From positions 62,001 through 126,000 of the forward strand of contig NZ_FNCE01000005.1 of NCBI RefSeq assembly GCF_900100655.1: a stretch of 64,000 nt of DNA, read 5' to 3'. Origin of the DNA: Limimonas halophila. GTDB taxonomy: Bacteria; Pseudomonadota; Alphaproteobacteria; Kiloniellales; Rhodovibrionaceae. Under the pieces are notes generated by a model. It did no database searches and was not told the DNA's origin. It was given only the letters and a program-made list of their open reading frames with translations. Positions 44,486 through 52,871 of the stretch are shown in pieces. Position 1 is the first letter of the stretch. Each line of letters opens with the position of its first letter. The position numbers and the translations under genes were made by a program.

Positions 44486-44489
44486 CGGC

Positions 44490-45593
44490 TCACGCGTGCT
44501 TTTCCAGCACGACGATGGCGGGGAAGGTGCTGCCGGTCCGCAGCACGCGTTGGTGCGGGATGCCGAAGCCGCCGATGCGGTGAACCGCGCGGCGGAACGG
44601 CCCGCGCCGGTCGGTGAGCACCGCCGCCCGCCCGCCGGGCCGCAGGACGCGCCGGAGCTGGGCGAGGATGTCGCCGTAGAAGGGCTCGAAGACGATGCCG
44701 CGGCCGATGCGCCGGCCGTAGGGCGGGTTGGTCAGGACGAGGTCCAGGCTGTCCGGCGCCCAGTGGTCCGCCAGCTCGCGCGCGTCGAGCTGCTTGATCG
44801 CCGCCCGCTCGCCCAGGCCCATCGCGGCCAGGTTCCGGCGCGCCCCGGCCGCTGCGCGCCGGGCGTGATCGCCGCCGAGCAGGGCGGCCTCGGGAAACAC
44901 CGCCCCCGCCTCGATCAGCAGCGTGCCCGTGCCGCAGAAGGGGTCGCCGATGCGCAGCGGCGGACGATCGAGTCCCAGCCCGGCCAGGCGCGCGGTGGCG
45001 TGGGCCACGGTCGCGCGCAGCGCCACGCGCTGGCGGTAGCGCATGGGATGACGCATCGACAGCGGCTGGCGCGTGTGCTGCACGGAGATGCGCGCGTCGC
45101 GGTCCACGATATCGACGCGGATCTCGACGGCGAACGCGTCCAGGGACACGGGCGCTCCGGTGGCGGCTTGAAGCGCCGCGCCCACCGCTTGGTTGACCGC
45201 GACGGAGGTGAAGGGGTGCTCGCCGCTGCGCTCGGTGGTCACGCGGAAGGGCGTGTCCGGCGTCAACTCCGGCATCGCAACGTGCCGCGCGGTTTCGGCG
45301 ACCGCTGCCGGCGCGCCGTCGTCCGGCAGGCGCAGGGACGCCAGCGGCCGCAGCACGTGGTGCGCCGAGCGCAGCGCCATGGCCGCCGCCAGCGCCGTGT
45401 CCGCGGGCGCGGCGACGTCCACGCGCACGCGCCCCCGCACGCGTTCGGGCAGGTGGGTCACCGCCTCACGGGGCCCGCCGTGCTCGGCGACGCGCTCGCT
45501 CAACTCGGCGGCGACGATGTCCTCCAACCCCGCGTTGGTGGTGAGCACCAGCGGGACGGGCTGGGGAACGTGGGCCGTGGAGGGCAGGCTCAT
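44490..45593 (-). CDS. THUMP-domain RNA (guanine-N2) methyltransferase
   Basis: 367-residue enzyme: an N-terminal THUMP-like RNA-binding region (about 60-170, 'DAFAVEIRVDIVDRDARISVQ') and a class I methyltransferase domain with 'IGDPFCGTGTLLIEAG' and the N6/N2-type 'LVLTNPPYGRRIG' motif. The layout resembles Trm14/RlmL-N, giving m2G in tRNA or rRNA; the exact target is undecided. ATG 45593 overlaps the stop of the upstream betaine-type binding protein by four bases. Confidence 0.88.
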   Translation of the reverse strand: MSLPSTAHVPQPVPLVLTTNAGLEDIVAAELSERVAEHGGPREAVTHLPERVRGRVRVDVAAPADTALAAAMALRSAHHVLRPLASLRLPDDGAPAAVAETARHVAMPELTPDTPFRVTTERSGEHPFTSVAVNQAVGAALQAATGAPVSLDAFAVEIRVDIVDRDARISVQHTRQPLSMRHPMRYRQRVALRATVAHATARLAGLGLDRPPLRIGDPFCGTGTLLIEAGAVFPEAALLGGDHARRAAAGARRNLAAMGLGERAAIKQLDARELADHWAPDSLDLVLTNPPYGRRIGRGIVFEPFYGDILAQLRRVLRPGGRAAVLTDRRGPFRRAVHRIGGFGIPHQRVLRTGSTFPAIVVLEKHA

Positions 45594-46504
45594 GGCTCCT
45601 CGCGCGCGGTCATGCGGCCGGTCACCCAGTAGCGCATCCGGGCCGGGTTGCGACGGATGTAGGTGTCGACCGCCCGAGGGTAGGTCCGCGCCCGGCCCTC
45701 GGCCATGATGCGCCGCACGGCCGCGCGCGGCAGGTGCATGCGCATGAGCACCCGGCTGGCCCAGGGGTGGTCCGTCATGAAGCCCGTGCGCACCAGCTTG
45801 TGGACGCGCTGCGGTCCGCCGAGCGCGTCCTTCGGGTCGGCCAGGAAGCGCAGCGCGTACGCCTCGAACATCCAGTGCGGGCGGCGCGCCGTCACCACCG
45901 CGGGTTCGCCGTTGTCGAGCGCGCGGCGCACGGCCAGGGCTGCGCCCGCATCGCTGGACGGGGCGAGGCTGTAGCCGTCCAGGCCGTACGCCTGCAGCGC
46001 GTCCCGGGAGAGCTGCATGACGCCCGTGCCCGCGTCCACGCCCCGGATCGTGCCGTTCAGGCGCGCACGCACGTCCGTATCCTTGAGGTCGGGGATGGCG
46101 CCGATCACTGCCGGGGTCGTGCGCTCGGGCACGATCCAGCCCAGGCGCGCGCCGCCGTAGAGGATGCCGTAATCGACCACCTCACGCCCAACGGCGTCGA
46201 GGAAGCTGCGGTGGCCGTCCGGTTGCCAGGAGTCCAGGAAGACGTCGACCTCCCCCTCGGCGAGCGCGCGGTAGAGGAAGGGCGCGCCCGCCTGCACCAG
46301 CTCCACGCTGTAGCCCAGGCGTTCGCGCAGCACCGTGGCGGCCAGGCGCGCCGTCGCCTCGCTGGAGGCCCAGGGTGTCCAGCCGATGCGCAGCCGGTTG
46401 CTGGCCGCCTGATCGGGCGCGGCCGGCGCGGCGCCCGGTCCCGCCAGGACCAGCAGCCCCGCCAGTGCGGCCGTGCGGAGGCCGCGCGCCCCGATCCCCG
46501 CCAT
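45590..46504 (-). CDS. Glycine betaine/choline-type ABC solute-binding protein
   Basis: 304-residue exported protein of the OpuAC family. Signal peptide 1-28 ('LAGLLVLAGPGAAPA'). The mature part has 'LRIGWTPWASSEATARLAATVLRERLGYSVELVQ', 'EGEVDVFLDSWQPDGHRSF' and 'VTARRPHWMFEAYALRFL' with Trp/His residues typical of the quaternary-ammonium cage. Cognate permease and ATPase are missing here. Odd partner: it overlaps a THUMP RNA methyltransferase downstream. Confidence 0.88.
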   Translation of the reverse strand: MAGIGARGLRTAALAGLLVLAGPGAAPAAPDQAASNRLRIGWTPWASSEATARLAATVLRERLGYSVELVQAGAPFLYRALAEGEVDVFLDSWQPDGHRSFLDAVGREVVDYGILYGGARLGWIVPERTTPAVIGAIPDLKDTDVRARLNGTIRGVDAGTGVMQLSRDALQAYGLDGYSLAPSSDAGAALAVRRALDNGEPAVVTARRPHWMFEAYALRFLADPKDALGGPQRVHKLVRTGFMTDHPWASRVLMRMHLPRAAVRRIMAEGRARTYPRAVDTYIRRNPARMRYWVTGRMTAREEP

Positions 46505-46580
46505 TCGCGTCAATGTGTGACCCTGGTGCAACACTCGCGGACATGCTAGCGTGAAACTCCGCAATGCAAAGGTCTTCGCG

Positions 46581-47630
46581 ATGGGGCCGCAGCGTTTTCG
46601 GCGATTCATCCGGGTCATCACCCTTCTCGTCACCGCGGCCCTGACGAGTGTGCCCGCCGCCCGCGCTGCCGAAAGCAACATGCAGTTCTTCCAGATCGGC
46701 ACGGGCGCCTCCAGCGGCACCTACTTTCCCATCGGCGGCATGCTGGCCAAGGCGATCAGCCACCCGCACGGCAGCCGCGCCTGCGAGGCCGGCGGCAGCT
46801 GCGGCGTTCCCAACCTGATCGGCGTCGTCCAGTCCACCGAAGGGTCGGTCGACAACATCCGCCGCATGGCCAGCGGGCAGCTGCCCTCCGCGCTCGTCCA
46901 GGGGGATGTGGCGTACTGGGCGCACACGGGAACCTGGCTGTTCGAGGACAGCCCACCCGTCCCCGGCCTGCGCGCCATCGCCAATCTGTTTCCCGAGGCC
47001 ATCCACATCGTGGTGCGCGCCACCTCCGACATCCGCACGGTGGAGGACCTCAAGGGCCGCAAAGTGGCCGTCGGCGCGCCGGGGTCGGGCACGCGCGTGG
47101 ACGCGCAGTTCATCCTGGAAGCCTATGGCGTGGGCTTCGACGGCGTCGAGAAGGTGCAGCTCAACGCGGGCCGTGCCGCGGACCGCCTGCGCGACGGCGA
47201 GCTGGATGCCGTCTTCTTCGTCGGCGGCACGCCCGCCAGCGCCATCACCAGCCTGGCCGAAACCACGGCGATCCGGCTGATCCCCGTTGACGGCGCGCAG
47301 GCCGTGCGCCTCGCCCACCGCTATCCCTACCTGGCGCGCCACACCATCCCGGCCGAAGCCTACCCGGGGGTGGACACCACGCAGACGCTGGCCGTGGGCG
47401 CGCAGTGGATCGTGCGCGCGGACCTGAACGACGAGACCGTCTACGCGCTGACGAAGGCGCTGTGGCATCCGTCCAACCGCTCGCTGCTCGACACCGGGCA
47501 CCCCAAGGGGCGGCTGATCCGGAAACAAACGGCGCTGGACCGGCTGGGCGTTCCCTTGCATCCGGGGGCGCGGCGGTATTACGCGGACCAGGGTCTGCTG
47601 ACGGACGACGGCGCCAAGGCGTCGAACTGA
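46581..47630 (+). CDS. TAXI-family TRAP transporter solute-binding subunit
   Basis: 349-residue periplasmic protein. The signal sequence 'FIRVITLLVTAALTSVPAARAA' precedes 'FFQIGTGASSGTYFPIGGMLAKAI', the TAXI opening motif; 'LVQGDVAYWAHTG' and 'KVAVGAPGSGTRVDA' are also diagnostic. Binds small carboxylates or glutamate/glutamine in known members. The DctQM membrane partners are not nearby. ATG 46581 has an AAAGG upstream; a GTG at 46551 is an alternative. Divergent from the betaine-type gene across about 75 bp. Confidence 0.88.
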   Translation: MGPQRFRRFIRVITLLVTAALTSVPAARAAESNMQFFQIGTGASSGTYFPIGGMLAKAISHPHGSRACEAGGSCGVPNLIGVVQSTEGSVDNIRRMASGQLPSALVQGDVAYWAHTGTWLFEDSPPVPGLRAIANLFPEAIHIVVRATSDIRTVEDLKGRKVAVGAPGSGTRVDAQFILEAYGVGFDGVEKVQLNAGRAADRLRDGELDAVFFVGGTPASAITSLAETTAIRLIPVDGAQAVRLAHRYPYLARHTIPAEAYPGVDTTQTLAVGAQWIVRADLNDETVYALTKALWHPSNRSLLDTGHPKGRLIRKQTALDRLGVPLHPGARRYYADQGLLTDDGAKASN

Positions 47631-47666
47631 CGGTTTCCGATCCCGATCATGCAAGAGGAGGCGGGC

Positions 47667-47936
47667 GTGAACGCCACGGTCACGCTCATGGACGACGCCG
47701 GATGGAACGAGGAACGCGGCTGCGTCGAGCTCACCGCGATGGTGCGCGACGATAGGGGTAGCCGGCAGCTTCCCGTGGCCGTCAGCGCCGAGGCCCTGGA
47801 GCGCAAGGTGCGCACGCCCAGCCGCCCCGATCCGCTGCGCCTGGTGCGGGATTTCGACCGCGAGATCGCGCAGGCCGTGGAGCGCCGCCTCGCCGGCAAC
47901 CCGCCGGAAGTCGTGCTGACCGCCCGCGATCTGTGA
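47667..47936 (+). CDS. DUF1488-like small protein
   Basis: 89-residue protein from GTG 47667, which follows an AGGAGG box; the ATG at 47649 has no ribosome binding site. Pattern 'RQLPVAVSAEALE' then 'VRDFDREIAQAVERRL' then 'VVLTARDL' matches DUF1488 (strand, helix, long helix, final strand). Function unknown. Its stop overlaps the GTG start of the next gene by four bases. Confidence 0.65.
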   Translation: MNATVTLMDDAGWNEERGCVELTAMVRDDRGSRQLPVAVSAEALERKVRTPSRPDPLRLVRDFDREIAQAVERRLAGNPPEVVLTARDL

Positions 47937-48631
47937 GCGCGCCGCCCGACCCCCGCGACACGGCCGAGATCGTCCGCGACGCGCTGCCCGCGACGGCCGG
48001 GCCGGTCGCCGACATCGGCTGCGGGCGCGGCGCGCTGGCGCGCTCGCTGGCGGGAACGGGCCGGTGCGTGCTGGCGCTCGATCCGCAGGCGGCGGCGTTG
48101 GCGCACGTGCGGACCGGCGATGGCGATGGCCCGGTCCAGCCGCTGGCGGCGGGCGGCGAGGCGCTGCCGCTGGCGGATCGCTGTCTCGCGGCGGCGGTCT
48201 ACGCCAACGCGCTGCACCACGTGCCCCTCGCCAAGCAGAACCGCGCGGTGGCCGAGGCCGCGCGCGTGCTCGCGCCGGGCGGGCGGCTGATCGCGATCGA
48301 GCCGTTGCCCGAAGGCCCGCTGTTCGCGGTGGTGCGGCTGGTGGAAGACGAAACCGCCGTGCGCCGCGCCGCCAACGCGGTGCTCGACGCGGCCGTGCAC
48401 GGCGCACCCTGGCGCTGCATCTCGGACACCACCGTCACCCGGCCCGTGCACCAGGCTTCCTTCGCCGCGTTCCGCGAGCACATCCTGGCGGTTGATCCCG
48501 CGCGGGCCGAGCGCCTTGCCGCCGTCGAGGACGCGCTGCGCGCCACCTTCGATCGCCTGGCCCGGCCCGCCGCCGAGGGCGTGTGGCTCGACCAGCCCAC
48601 CCGCGTCGCGGTGCTGGAGCGGGTGGTTTAA
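47933..48631 (+). CDS. SAM-dependent methyltransferase (type 11-like)
   Basis: 232-residue class I methyltransferase. Motif I 'PVADIGCGRGALARSLAGTG', then 'VLALDPQAAALAHV', 'DRCLAAAVYANALHHVP' and 'VLAPGGRLIAIEPLPEGPLF' match small-molecule methyltransferases. Substrate unknown. The start is GTG 47933, overlapping the DUF1488-like stop. It converges on the curli accessory gene with a 5-bp gap. Confidence 0.82.
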   Translation: MSAPPDPRDTAEIVRDALPATAGPVADIGCGRGALARSLAGTGRCVLALDPQAAALAHVRTGDGDGPVQPLAAGGEALPLADRCLAAAVYANALHHVPLAKQNRAVAEAARVLAPGGRLIAIEPLPEGPLFAVVRLVEDETAVRRAANAVLDAAVHGAPWRCISDTTVTRPVHQASFAAFREHILAVDPARAERLAAVEDALRATFDRLARPAAEGVWLDQPTRVAVLERVV

Positions 48632-48636
48632 CCCCG

Positions 48637-49242
48637 CTACCGGAAGGGCACCGGCACCGACCCCTTGGGGGCGAGAGTGCGGCGGCGCCGTTCGGCTTCG
48701 GCGGCCACGGCCCGGGCGTAGTCTTCCAGGATCGAGCGGTCGAAGAGGCTGGCGACGGCCGCTTCGCCGTCGGTGCAGTCGGCGTCCAGGATCTGGTGGT
48801 GGCGGACCGTGGTGCGCTCCCACCGCCGGTAGCCGGGCTGGCGCACCCCCGGCGTCCCGTTGGCCGCCGTCAGGCGCTCGAACAGCGCGGCGCAGGCGAC
48901 GGCGGGGCCGTAGCGTTCCTCGGTGACGCGGTAGAGCCGCCGGTCGTCGGTGAAGGTGAGCGTCACCTCCCGCGTCAGCTCGGGATCGATGGTCTGGCGC
49001 TGGCCGCGCAGGATGGGCACGGGCGGGGTCACCGCCTCGCTCACGCCGGGCTGAACCACCAATTCCGGGAAGCGGTCGCGCAGCGCCGTCAGGGACTCCC
49101 CGACCTGTGCGCCCGCCAGGCGAAGGGGGTCGGTGACGGTGCCGGGCGGGGGCGGCAGCTCGCCGGTCCCGGCGGCGAGGAAGGACGGCGCCGCCAGGAT
49201 CAGCGCCGCCGCCACGCGCGGGGCGAGGCTAGTCGCGAGCAT
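48637..49242 (-). CDS. Secreted protein of unknown function, last gene of curli locus
   Basis: 201-residue exported protein (signal about 1-24, 'AAALILAAPSFLAAG'). No CsgE-type motif is present. Notable are a 'VPILRGQRQTIDPELTREVTLTFTDDRRLYRV' region and two Cys (about 116 and 154) that could pair after export. It overlaps csgG by 14 bp on the same strand, so it is almost certainly translated with the curli export pore. A secretion adaptor or an assembly inhibitor are candidate roles, both unproven. Confidence 0.75.
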   Translation of the reverse strand: MLATSLAPRVAAALILAAPSFLAAGTGELPPPPGTVTDPLRLAGAQVGESLTALRDRFPELVVQPGVSEAVTPPVPILRGQRQTIDPELTREVTLTFTDDRRLYRVTEERYGPAVACAALFERLTAANGTPGVRQPGYRRWERTTVRHHQILDADCTDGEAAVASLFDRSILEDYARAVAAEAERRRRTLAPKGSVPVPFR

Positions 49243-50143
49243 CCGCGGCCTTCTTCATGGCGAGCAGGTTGTTGAGATTGCCCGCCTTGGCGCGGCGGTA
49301 GGTGTCCAGCAGGGGCTCGGCGGCGGCCTTGTCCTTGAAGTGCCAGACGCTGCGCGTGGCGCCTTCCATGATCAGCGCGTAGACCGCCAGCTCGATGGCC
49401 TGGCGCACCGCCAGGGCCGGGCGCTCGTTGCGCGAGGCCCCGGCTTCCAGCTCCAGGATCTCGTCCACGCCGACGAAGGTGAAGACGCTGGCGTCCAGCA
49501 GCACGGAGTAGACCGTCTTGGTGGTGCTGACCGAGGCGATGACCTCGCCGGACCGGACGCTGACCGCGCGCATCGCGACCGAGACCACGTCCCGGCGGTA
49601 CTGCGTCGAGGCGCCCACCCCCAGGAAGCGCGCGCCGGCGCCGCCCGTCACGACATCGGAGTCGTAGCCGACCACGCCGCCTTCGATGATGATGCCGGCG
49701 AACTTCAGCGGGTTGAGCGGCTGCGCCCGGGTGCCCTGGTACTCCTCGCGCGTGCCGCGGATGACCTGGCGCTCGCGCAGCAGGTTCTGCAGCCCGCGCC
49801 GCTCGGCGACGTGGAACCACTGGCCCCCGCCTGCGCGGTAGAGCGCGTCCACCACCATCTCGGCGCCGCCCTGGGTGACGGCGCGGGAATATTCCGCGAA
49901 GTTCTGGTTGGGCTTGTGCTGGCCGGTGCGGTCGGCGAACTCGTAGACGGCGGCAAAGACCTTGCTGGACGGCGCGGGAAGCTGCTCCAGCGACTGCCCG
50001 GCCGGGGTCATGTTCTCCAGGCGCGAGGCCTTGGCGAAGGGGTCGGTCATGGGGGTGGCGGCGCAGGCGCCGAGCGTTAGCGCGAGAACGAGCGCGGCCG
50101 GACGCACGGCGCGGCGGAGCGCGCGCGGGAAAGCGGAGGTCAT
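49229..50143 (-). CDS. csgG: Curli secretion channel lipoprotein CsgG
   Basis: 304-residue outer-membrane pore subunit. Lipobox 'LTLGAC' with Cys27, then 'LPAPSSKVFAAVYEFADRTGQHKPNQNFAEYSRAVTQGG', 'WFHVAERRGLQNLLRERQ' and 'AGIIIEGGVVGYDSDVVTGGAGARFLG', which are hallmark CsgG stretches. Oligomerises to a nonamer that exports CsgA/B. Downstream in the operon of csgF and the curlins. It overlaps an unknown secreted gene at its 3' end. Confidence 0.96.
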   Translation of the reverse strand: MTSAFPRALRRAVRPAALVLALTLGACAATPMTDPFAKASRLENMTPAGQSLEQLPAPSSKVFAAVYEFADRTGQHKPNQNFAEYSRAVTQGGAEMVVDALYRAGGGQWFHVAERRGLQNLLRERQVIRGTREEYQGTRAQPLNPLKFAGIIIEGGVVGYDSDVVTGGAGARFLGVGASTQYRRDVVSVAMRAVSVRSGEVIASVSTTKTVYSVLLDASVFTFVGVDEILELEAGASRNERPALAVRQAIELAVYALIMEGATRSVWHFKDKAAAEPLLDTYRRAKAGNLNNLLAMKKAADARD

Positions 50144-50199
50144 GGCTGTGCCCCTTCGTGGCTTGGTGTTGCGACCCGCAGCGGCGCCGGGCCGCGCGG

Positions 50200-50607
50200 T
50201 CAGAACTGCGGGGCCGGCAGCGTGATCGAGGTCTCGCTGGCGCCGTCGGTCAGGTTGATGAGCACCTCGTCGCCGATGCGCTCAAAGTTGATCGTGGTGC
50301 CCCCAACCTCGAACTGGCCGCTGTCCTGCGGGTTCTCGCCGAAGATCGCCCCGGTGATGTCGCGCGCGACCTCGGACAGCAGGCGGCGCTCCAGGTCGGC
50401 GGTGAAGTCGGCGATGGGATCGCGCTGGAAGCTGCGGCGGGATTCCTCGAACTGCTTTTGCTGCTGCGCCGTGGCGAGCAGGTGGTCGCTGTTGAAGGGG
50501 TTGCCCCCGAACGAGGGGTTGATGGGCCGGTAGGTGAGCGGGCTGGCGCCCGCGCTGCCGGCGATCAGCAGTGCGGCCAGGGCGGCGGCGAAGGCGGTGC
50601 GGGTCAT
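50200..50607 (-). CDS. csgF: Curli assembly factor CsgF
   Basis: 135-residue exported protein: signal 1-21, then 'SPLTYRPINPSFGGNPFNSDHLLATAQQQKQF', the CsgG-binding N-terminus of CsgF with its 'NPSFGG' motif. The C-terminal domain 'NPQDSGQFEVGGTTINFERI' is short and beta-rich as in the family. It surface-tethers the nucleator curlin to the pore. Confidence 0.94.
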   Translation of the reverse strand: MTRTAFAAALAALLIAGSAGASPLTYRPINPSFGGNPFNSDHLLATAQQQKQFEESRRSFQRDPIADFTADLERRLLSEVARDITGAIFGENPQDSGQFEVGGTTINFERIGDEVLINLTDGASETSITLPAPQF

Positions 50608-50634
50608 GGGTCGTCTCCCGTTCGGGGGTGGTCG

Positions 50635-51183
50635 TCAGTTCTGCCGGACCACGAGACCCGCGGGCTGCGGGCCGGTGTGGTCGATTTCGATGCGCTTGCC
50701 GGCGCCGCGCTGGATCGTCGCAATGGCGGAGCCGTCGCCCGCGATCGTGAGGATCGCCTCGTGGTCGCGGCCCGCCTGGTCGGTCAGGGCGCGGTTGGCG
50801 TTGCCTTCGATGGTGACTTCGGAAACGTGGCCGCTGCCGCGCTGAAGCTGCGCGGTCCGGTTGCCGCGTCCGGCGGCCACCAGCACGGAGGCGTTGGTGC
50901 TGCCGTCCTGCACCACGAAGGCGGCGTTGCCGGGCGCGGCCGGCGGCAGCTGGGTGAAGACCGCCGGCAACGGGCCGCTCGGGTCGAAGGCTTCGCCCAG
51001 TTCCGGCGAGAACGGCTGGCCCTGCTGCGGGATGGTCACGCCGCTGGGCAGCTCGATCTGCTCGATCCCGGCCTGGCCGGGGGGCTGCCCGCTGTTGCCG
51101 GGTTGGGCCTGGGCGCCCGGCGCCAGCGCCAGAGCGAGCGCCGCCGCGGGGATCAGGGCCAGGGTGCGAATGCGTGCGGTCAT
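50635..51183 (-). CDS. csgB: Curlin-repeat protein, CsgB-like minor subunit
   Basis: 182-residue exported protein. Signal 1-26, then a Pro/Gln-rich linker (27-80) and about four weak curlin repeats ('QDGSTNASVLVAAGRGNRTAQLQRGSG', 'GNANRALTDQAGRDHEA'). The divergent repeats, basic residues and lower Asn/Gln content suggest the nucleator (CsgB) rather than the major fibre. The placement between csgA and csgF supports this. The symbol is assigned by context. Confidence 0.75.
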   Translation of the reverse strand: MTARIRTLALIPAAALALALAPGAQAQPGNSGQPPGQAGIEQIELPSGVTIPQQGQPFSPELGEAFDPSGPLPAVFTQLPPAAPGNAAFVVQDGSTNASVLVAAGRGNRTAQLQRGSGHVSEVTIEGNANRALTDQAGRDHEAILTIAGDGSAIATIQRGAGKRIEIDHTGPQPAGLVVRQN

Positions 51184-51291
51184 GGGGGTGTCCTCGAAGG
51201 GCGCCCGCCTGGAAGAAGGCGGGCGCCGGGGATCGCGGCACGTCGGGGAAGCTGCCGGCCCGCGGCGGCTGCCGCGGGCCGGCCGCCACGA

Positions 51292-52098
51292 TCAGTTGCC
51301 CTGCGGGACGGTCACACCCTGGATGTTGGTGTGGGTGTTGCCGCTTCCGGTCTGGGTCACGACGGCCGTGTCGCCGCCGCTCTGGTAGGAGGCCAGGATG
51401 TTGTCGTTGCCGCGCTGGAAGCCGTCGAGCATGTTGCCGCCGTTGAGCTGCACCGAGGCGAAGGTGTTGCGGTTGCCGACCTGGTCGCCTTTCAGGGTGT
51501 TGCCGCTGCCGGTCTGCTTCGCCAGCAGGGCGTTGTAGACGCCGGACTGCGAGAAGGCGTTGACGATGCTCTCGCCGCCGCCGGTGCCCTCGACCCGGTT
51601 GTTGTTGCCGTCCTGAAGCACGTTGGCGAAGTTCCCGCCGCTGCGGCTGTCGCGCTCGTTGCCGGAGTTCACCGAAGCGTAGTTGTTATCGCCGAGCTGG
51701 CGCACGCGGGTGTTGGCTTCGGCCACGTCGTTGAAGGCGCCGCCCAGGCCGGGGAAGCTGCTGGTCGTGCTCGCGCCGTTGCCGTTCAGGGTGTCGGTCG
51801 TGCCGTCGACGATGGCCTGGTTCAGGTTGCCGACGTTGGCGCCGGCGTTGTTGCCGGAGGTGACGGACCACTTGCCGTTGTCGTCGCCGACCTGATCGAT
51901 GGCGAAGGTGTTGGTGTTGCCGTCCTGGATGTTCGGCGCGCTCGCCGTGCCGGCAACATTGCCCGCCCCGGCCTGAATGACGGTAGAGTTGTTGGTGTTG
52001 CCGTTCTGGTCGGTGTTCTGCTCGTTCGACGCATGGGAAGCGGAGCCGAAAGCGAAGATCGCCGCGACACTCACAGCGGTAAGGAGAGTCTTCTTCAT
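51292..52098 (-). CDS. csgA: Major curlin subunit CsgA
   Basis: 268-residue exported amyloid subunit. Signal 1-23 ('SVAAIFAFGSASHAS'), then irregular curlin repeats of the form N-x-V-x-Q-x-G-x-x-N: 'QNGNTNNSTVIQAGAGN', 'QDGNTNTFAIDQVGDDN', 'QDGNNNRVEGTG', 'QTGSGNTLKGDQVGNRNTF', 'QRGNDNILASYQSGG'. Rich in Asn, Gly, Gln, Thr; poor in aromatics. Repeats are less regular than in Escherichia, with insertions of 10-20 residues. First gene of the curli operon; a long upstream region (52099-52377) includes an AT-rich patch near 52205-52235 that may hold the promoter. Confidence 0.9.
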   Translation of the reverse strand: MKKTLLTAVSVAAIFAFGSASHASNEQNTDQNGNTNNSTVIQAGAGNVAGTASAPNIQDGNTNTFAIDQVGDDNGKWSVTSGNNAGANVGNLNQAIVDGTTDTLNGNGASTTSSFPGLGGAFNDVAEANTRVRQLGDNNYASVNSGNERDSRSGGNFANVLQDGNNNRVEGTGGGESIVNAFSQSGVYNALLAKQTGSGNTLKGDQVGNRNTFASVQLNGGNMLDGFQRGNDNILASYQSGGDTAVVTQTGSGNTHTNIQGVTVPQGN

Positions 52099-52300
52099 CG
52101 TTGGCATCCTTACTTTGGCGGCGCGCCGGTTGCTGGGATCGGATTGGTGCGCGCCTCGTGAACGCATATTTGGCGATTGCGCCCGCCGCCGCGCCTCCAA
52201 AATTGGGGGGATTTTCGAAAAAATTTATATTCCGTTACCGGACGCGGGCCCAAGCCCCGGCCGTTCACGCTGAACGGGTGTCCCGGGGGGCGTAAGAAAA

Positions 52301-52325
52301 GCCCGCTCCGGCGGGCGGAGCGGGC
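52301..52325 (-). terminator. Terminator downstream of the LuxR-type gene
   Basis: 9-bp stem GCCCGCTCC (52301-52309) and GGAGCGGGC (52317-52325), followed on the minus strand by TTTTCTT (52294-52300). It lies about 50 bp past the LuxR gene stop and separates that gene from csgA. A second hairpin CCGTTCA-CGC-TGAACGG at 52261-52277 follows. Confidence 0.8.
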
Positions 52326-52377
52326 GGTGGCGGCCTTCGCTTGGTAACAGCGTGGGGTTCTGGTCGCGGTCGGCCGC

Positions 52378-52656
52378 TCAGCGCGCCTCGGCGTGCATGA
52401 TCAGCCGCACGAGCTCGACCTGGCGGTGGATGTCCAGCTTGGAAAACACGTTTTTCAAGTGCCAGCGGGCGGTGCTTTCTTGGATGCCCAGGTCGCGCGC
52501 CGCATCGCGGATGACGTGACCCTCGCCGACGAGGGTGCCGATTCGCGCCTCTTGCCGCGTCAGCCCATAGGTTTCGCGCAGCTGCGCAATGGCCCGCTCG
52601 CGGCTCTGCTCAATGTCTGCGTTGGTCGGCTGGTGCTGATAGCTGATCCCGTCCAC
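52378..52656 (-). CDS. Solo LuxR-type HTH regulator, candidate curli activator
   Basis: 92-residue protein that is nearly all HTH: 'LTRQEARIGTLVGEGHVIRDAARDLGIQESTARWHLKNVFSKLDIHRQVELVRLI' (residues 32-87) fits LuxR/GerE. No receiver or autoinducer domain is present, so the N-terminal 30 residues are the only extra part. GTG 52656 with a GGGGGA box. The position just upstream of the curli operon, same strand, suggests a CsgD-like role, by context only. Confidence 0.85.
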   Translation of the reverse strand: MDGISYQHQPTNADIEQSRERAIAQLRETYGLTRQEARIGTLVGEGHVIRDAARDLGIQESTARWHLKNVFSKLDIHRQVELVRLIMHAEAR

Positions 52657-52871
52657 GACGGTCCCCCTTCCACCCCGCGCGGGCCAAGCGCGGATGGTGT
52701 CCCGGCAGTGCCGTGACGCGCACCCGCCGGCCCGCTTCCGTACGTCCCTCGGCGCCGCGGCGTGGGGACGTACCGTGACAAACTCGGATCGAAAGTATGC
52801 CAGATTTTAGATACGAAAAGTACCTCGTCCGGACCACCCTGCGCGTCCAGGGTGCAGGGAGGGCGGACGCG

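Noticed and set aside
48637-49242. Calling this gene csgE
   Set aside because: Length, motif pattern and position do not match CsgE; only the curli context supports it, so it is left unnamed.
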